Below, piece after piece: positions 62,088-64,000 of a stretch of 64,000 nt of DNA. The notes below the pieces were generated by a model. It was given only the letters and a program-made list of their open reading frames with translations. It did no database searches and was not told the DNA's origin. The position numbers were made by a program, and so were the translations under genes. The DNA comes from Nitrosopumilus sp. b3 (GTDB taxonomy: Archaea; Thermoproteota; Nitrososphaeria; Nitrososphaerales; Nitrosopumilaceae). The DNA lies in the NCBI RefSeq assembly GCF_014078525.1, contig NZ_MU078697.1:1-64000 (forward strand), in the 5' to 3' direction. How positions within the stretch are numbered: the stretch's first letter is position 1; each line of letters starts with the position of its first letter.

Positions 62088-63056
62088 ATGAAATTCCAAA
62101 CAATAGAGGCATCATACACATCAAAAGAAGGTTGCAGACTAGTTTGGAAAGGAGTAGATGAAGATGATACAGATGTTGTAATTTTAAATAAAAATGAATT
62201 AGAAAATCTAGTGGAGATTTTTAAAAAAAATTCTACTGGCGAGGTAGAGTTAGAAGACCAAACAAGCATTATCAGAGTAAATTCAGATGTGACTCAGTTT
62301 ATGCTAACAAATCATCCGTTGTTAGAAGTAAAGACCAATGAAATTCAAGAAAAAGTGTTAGAGTATGCCAAAGTTCCTCACGAACCACAGTACGTATACA
62401 TTGGAACAAAAGAATTCTATCCATCTGTTTGGATAAGAGATGATGGAAAATCCCAGTCAGAGACAACCAAAAAAGATGCAAAAAAATCACTTATTGAAGC
62501 AATTCTATCATCAGAACCTGAAAAGATAAGACAAGATCTTTCACCCACTGACATATTCAGAGTTTTTTCCACAAGACGCTCAACGAGGAAATTTGAAAAA
62601 ACCAAAGTGGAAGATTGGAAGATTGACAAGATACTCTCAGCTGCTGATGTGGCACCAACAGCTGGAAACTTTCAAGGATTTCAAGTATACCTAGTTAAAA
62701 ATAAAAAAACAAAAGAAGCACTTGTAGAGGCCGCAAATAAACAGCCATATGTTGATGCGCCAGTAGTGCTGGTCTTTTGTACAGAACCATCAAGAGTAAA
62801 GCTAAAGTTTCCCCCAGACATGTTAGAGAAATTTTCATTACAGGATGCAACAATTGCAGCTGCATTTTCACTTCTTGCAGCATCAGGAGTAGGATTAAGC
62901 ACAATATGGATTGGAATGTTTGATGAGGAAAAAGTAAAGCAGATTCTAGGTACAGAATTAAGACCATCATCTATTTTGTGTATTGGCTATCCGGACAAGA
63001 AAAAGCCTCCAAAATCAAGAAGAAAGCTCAAAGATCTCATCAAAGTTATAGAATAA
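62088..63056 (+). CDS. Nitroreductase-family protein with extra N-terminal domain
   Basis: A 322-residue protein. Residues about 155-322 are an FMN-dependent nitroreductase fold: VFSTRRSTRKFEKTKVEDWK, AADVAPTAGNFQGFQVYLVK, and GVGLSTIWIGMFDEEKVKQI. Residues 1 to about 150 form another domain (EASYTSKEGCRLVWKGVDED, EVELEDQTSIIRVNSDVTQF) not recognised by me. Family members reduce nitro groups, flavins or act in cofactor synthesis. Substrate unknown. Confidence 0.8.
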   Translation: MKFQTIEASYTSKEGCRLVWKGVDEDDTDVVILNKNELENLVEIFKKNSTGEVELEDQTSIIRVNSDVTQFMLTNHPLLEVKTNEIQEKVLEYAKVPHEPQYVYIGTKEFYPSVWIRDDGKSQSETTKKDAKKSLIEAILSSEPEKIRQDLSPTDIFRVFSTRRSTRKFEKTKVEDWKIDKILSAADVAPTAGNFQGFQVYLVKNKKTKEALVEAANKQPYVDAPVVLVFCTEPSRVKLKFPPDMLEKFSLQDATIAAAFSLLAASGVGLSTIWIGMFDEEKVKQILGTELRPSSILCIGYPDKKKPPKSRRKLKDLIKVIE

Positions 63057-63098
63057 TTTTCTGTAATGATTTTTATCCAGTGTTGAGTAGCACTATCG

Positions 63099-63899
63099 AT
63101 GACGGATCTATTTGATGAAACTGCAAACTATGTATTGGATTTAGCAAGCCCTCAGAGAATGCAAATTTTATTCAAGTTATTAGAGAAAAATTCGACTCCC
63201 ACCAGCTTGGCAAAAGAAATTGATGCTACAAAACAAGAGGTACATCGAAATTTTACCAGACTAGAACAAAGCGGTTTGATAGAAAAGAAAACTGATGGAA
63301 AGTACACATTAACAACTTTTGGTAAAATAGTATGCACACAGGTTCCATCACTAGTGTTTATTTCACAGAATAGAAAATATTTCGAGGATCATTATTTTGG
63401 AAACATCCCACACAAATTCCAAATGCGCTGCGGTCAACTTGCAAACGGTCAATACATCAAGGGAATATCAAAGGTGCTTGAACAATGGAAAAATGTCTAC
63501 AAAAATTCTAACGAATACATTTACGAAGTTTTATCTGAAGTTCCACTTGATTTGATAGAACCTCTAGTAAAACAAGTCAAAAAAGGAGTGAAATTCAACT
63601 ACATATTTTCAGAGTCAGCCGTAGTCCCTAAAGGACGAAAGGCATTACTGAAAAAACTCGGGTTTGACAAACTAGTTGAAAAGGGGTTAATTGAAAGAAA
63701 GATGGAAAAAAATGTTCAAACAGTCTTAATTCTAAATGAGAAAGAGGCATGCATTATGTTTCCCACACTTGATGGGGAATCAGATCTTACTGAGATGTTT
63801 TATTCAGATGACTTAATGTTTCATGAATGGTGCCTTGATTACTTTAGATATTGCTGGTATGGCTCAGATATTTTTAAAGAAAGTAAGCTCAAAGAATAG
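63099..63899 (+). CDS. Winged-helix regulator with sensor domain
   Basis: A 266-residue protein. Residues about 12-75 form a winged helix (RMQILFKLLEKNSTPTSLAK, TKQEVHRNFTRLEQSGLIEK). The rest (LVKQVKKGVKFNYIFSESAV, FDKLVEKGLIERKMEKNVQT, and a Cys/Trp-rich end EWCLDYFRYCWYGSD) resembles the DUF1724 sensor of archaeal regulators. Ligand and targets unknown. Confidence 0.8.
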   Translation: MTDLFDETANYVLDLASPQRMQILFKLLEKNSTPTSLAKEIDATKQEVHRNFTRLEQSGLIEKKTDGKYTLTTFGKIVCTQVPSLVFISQNRKYFEDHYFGNIPHKFQMRCGQLANGQYIKGISKVLEQWKNVYKNSNEYIYEVLSEVPLDLIEPLVKQVKKGVKFNYIFSESAVVPKGRKALLKKLGFDKLVEKGLIERKMEKNVQTVLILNEKEACIMFPTLDGESDLTEMFYSDDLMFHEWCLDYFRYCWYGSDIFKESKLKE

Positions 63900-63938
63900 T
63901 TGTTTATCTTTTTATTTCGTTAATTTTCAAGAAATTCT

Positions 63939-64000
63939 ATGAATGGAACGAGTTGTGATAATTGCTTTACAGGTTATCGTCCTGGACAGTTGATATCTTG
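63939..64000 (+). CDS. Start of a small Cys-containing ORF, cut by window edge
   Basis: From ATG 63939 the frame reads MNGTSCDNCFTGYRPGQLIS and stays open to the window end. The CxxC suggests another small zinc-binding protein. Too short to be sure it is coding. Confidence 0.35.
   Translation, partial: MNGTSCDNCFTGYRPGQLIS

Overview
The window is AT-rich archaeal DNA, almost certainly from a marine ammonia-oxidising thaumarchaeon (Nitrososphaerota) of the Nitrosopumilus type. The evidence is: archaeal/eukaryotic ribosomal proteins eL31 and eL39, archaeal DnaG, proteasome alpha subunit, diphthine synthase, archaeal riboflavin kinase and FAD synthase, the eukaryote-like topoisomerase IB typical of this phylum, LysW-dependent lysine/arginine synthesis, a giant multicopper oxidase and other cupredoxins, and an adjacent enoyl-CoA hydratase / ADP-forming acyl-CoA synthetase pair of the 3-hydroxypropionate/4-hydroxybutyrate carbon fixation cycle. 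Many starts are TTG or GTG, and several genes look leaderless, with a TATA box 25-30 bases before the start codon.

Layout. 1-5.5 kb: ribosomal proteins, a NUDIX hydrolase, a MetF-like protein and a two-gene split cobalamin-dependent methionine synthase. 5.5-12.7 kb: an MFS permease, a multicopper oxidase-cupredoxin-propeller fusion and a three-gene ABC importer of the nitrate/sulfonate/taurine type. 12.8-23.6 kb: a long amino-acid cluster, argG-lysW-lysX-lysY-lysZ-lysJ-lrp, then homocitrate synthase-lysW2-lysX2-lysK-dphB(+DUF357)-FAD synthase, with start/stop overlaps at many junctions. The second LysW ends in Gln instead of the Glu to which substrates are normally attached. 23.6-42.4 kb: core genes: ribK, dnaG, an IscA-type protein, carbon fixation genes, glutamate dehydrogenase, proteasome alpha, P-II, TatA, an orphan DNA methyltransferase, a DUF1998 helicase, an SDR and topoisomerase IB.

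42.4-47 kb: an intron-containing elongator tRNA-Met, then a small accessory segment with gene remnants, a Cys-rich mini-protein and a 1039-residue secreted protein, flanked by a 14-base direct repeat. 47.8-51.1 kb: proline dehydrogenase, a P5C-type aldehyde dehydrogenase and an agmatinase/arginase, which together would feed arginine/proline carbon to glutamate.

51.2-62 kb: an accessory stretch packed with small secreted, membrane and zinc-ribbon proteins, several of them under 60 residues, with a Kazal-domain protein, a frameshifted rhodanese, glutamine synthetase, strong inverted repeats, and a 13-base element (TGTGGTATGCCTT) repeated in front of three promoters. 62-64 kb: a nitroreductase-family protein, a winged-helix regulator and the start of a small Cys-containing ORF.

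How the genes connect: glutamate dehydrogenase, glutamine synthetase and P-II handle ammonia assimilation; the LysW cluster turns glutamate/aminoadipate into arginine and lysine; copper proteins, and possibly the Met/His-rich small proteins, fit the copper-based electron transport of this group. The best candidates for new biology are the Gln-ended LysW paralogue and the small-protein region with its shared promoter element.
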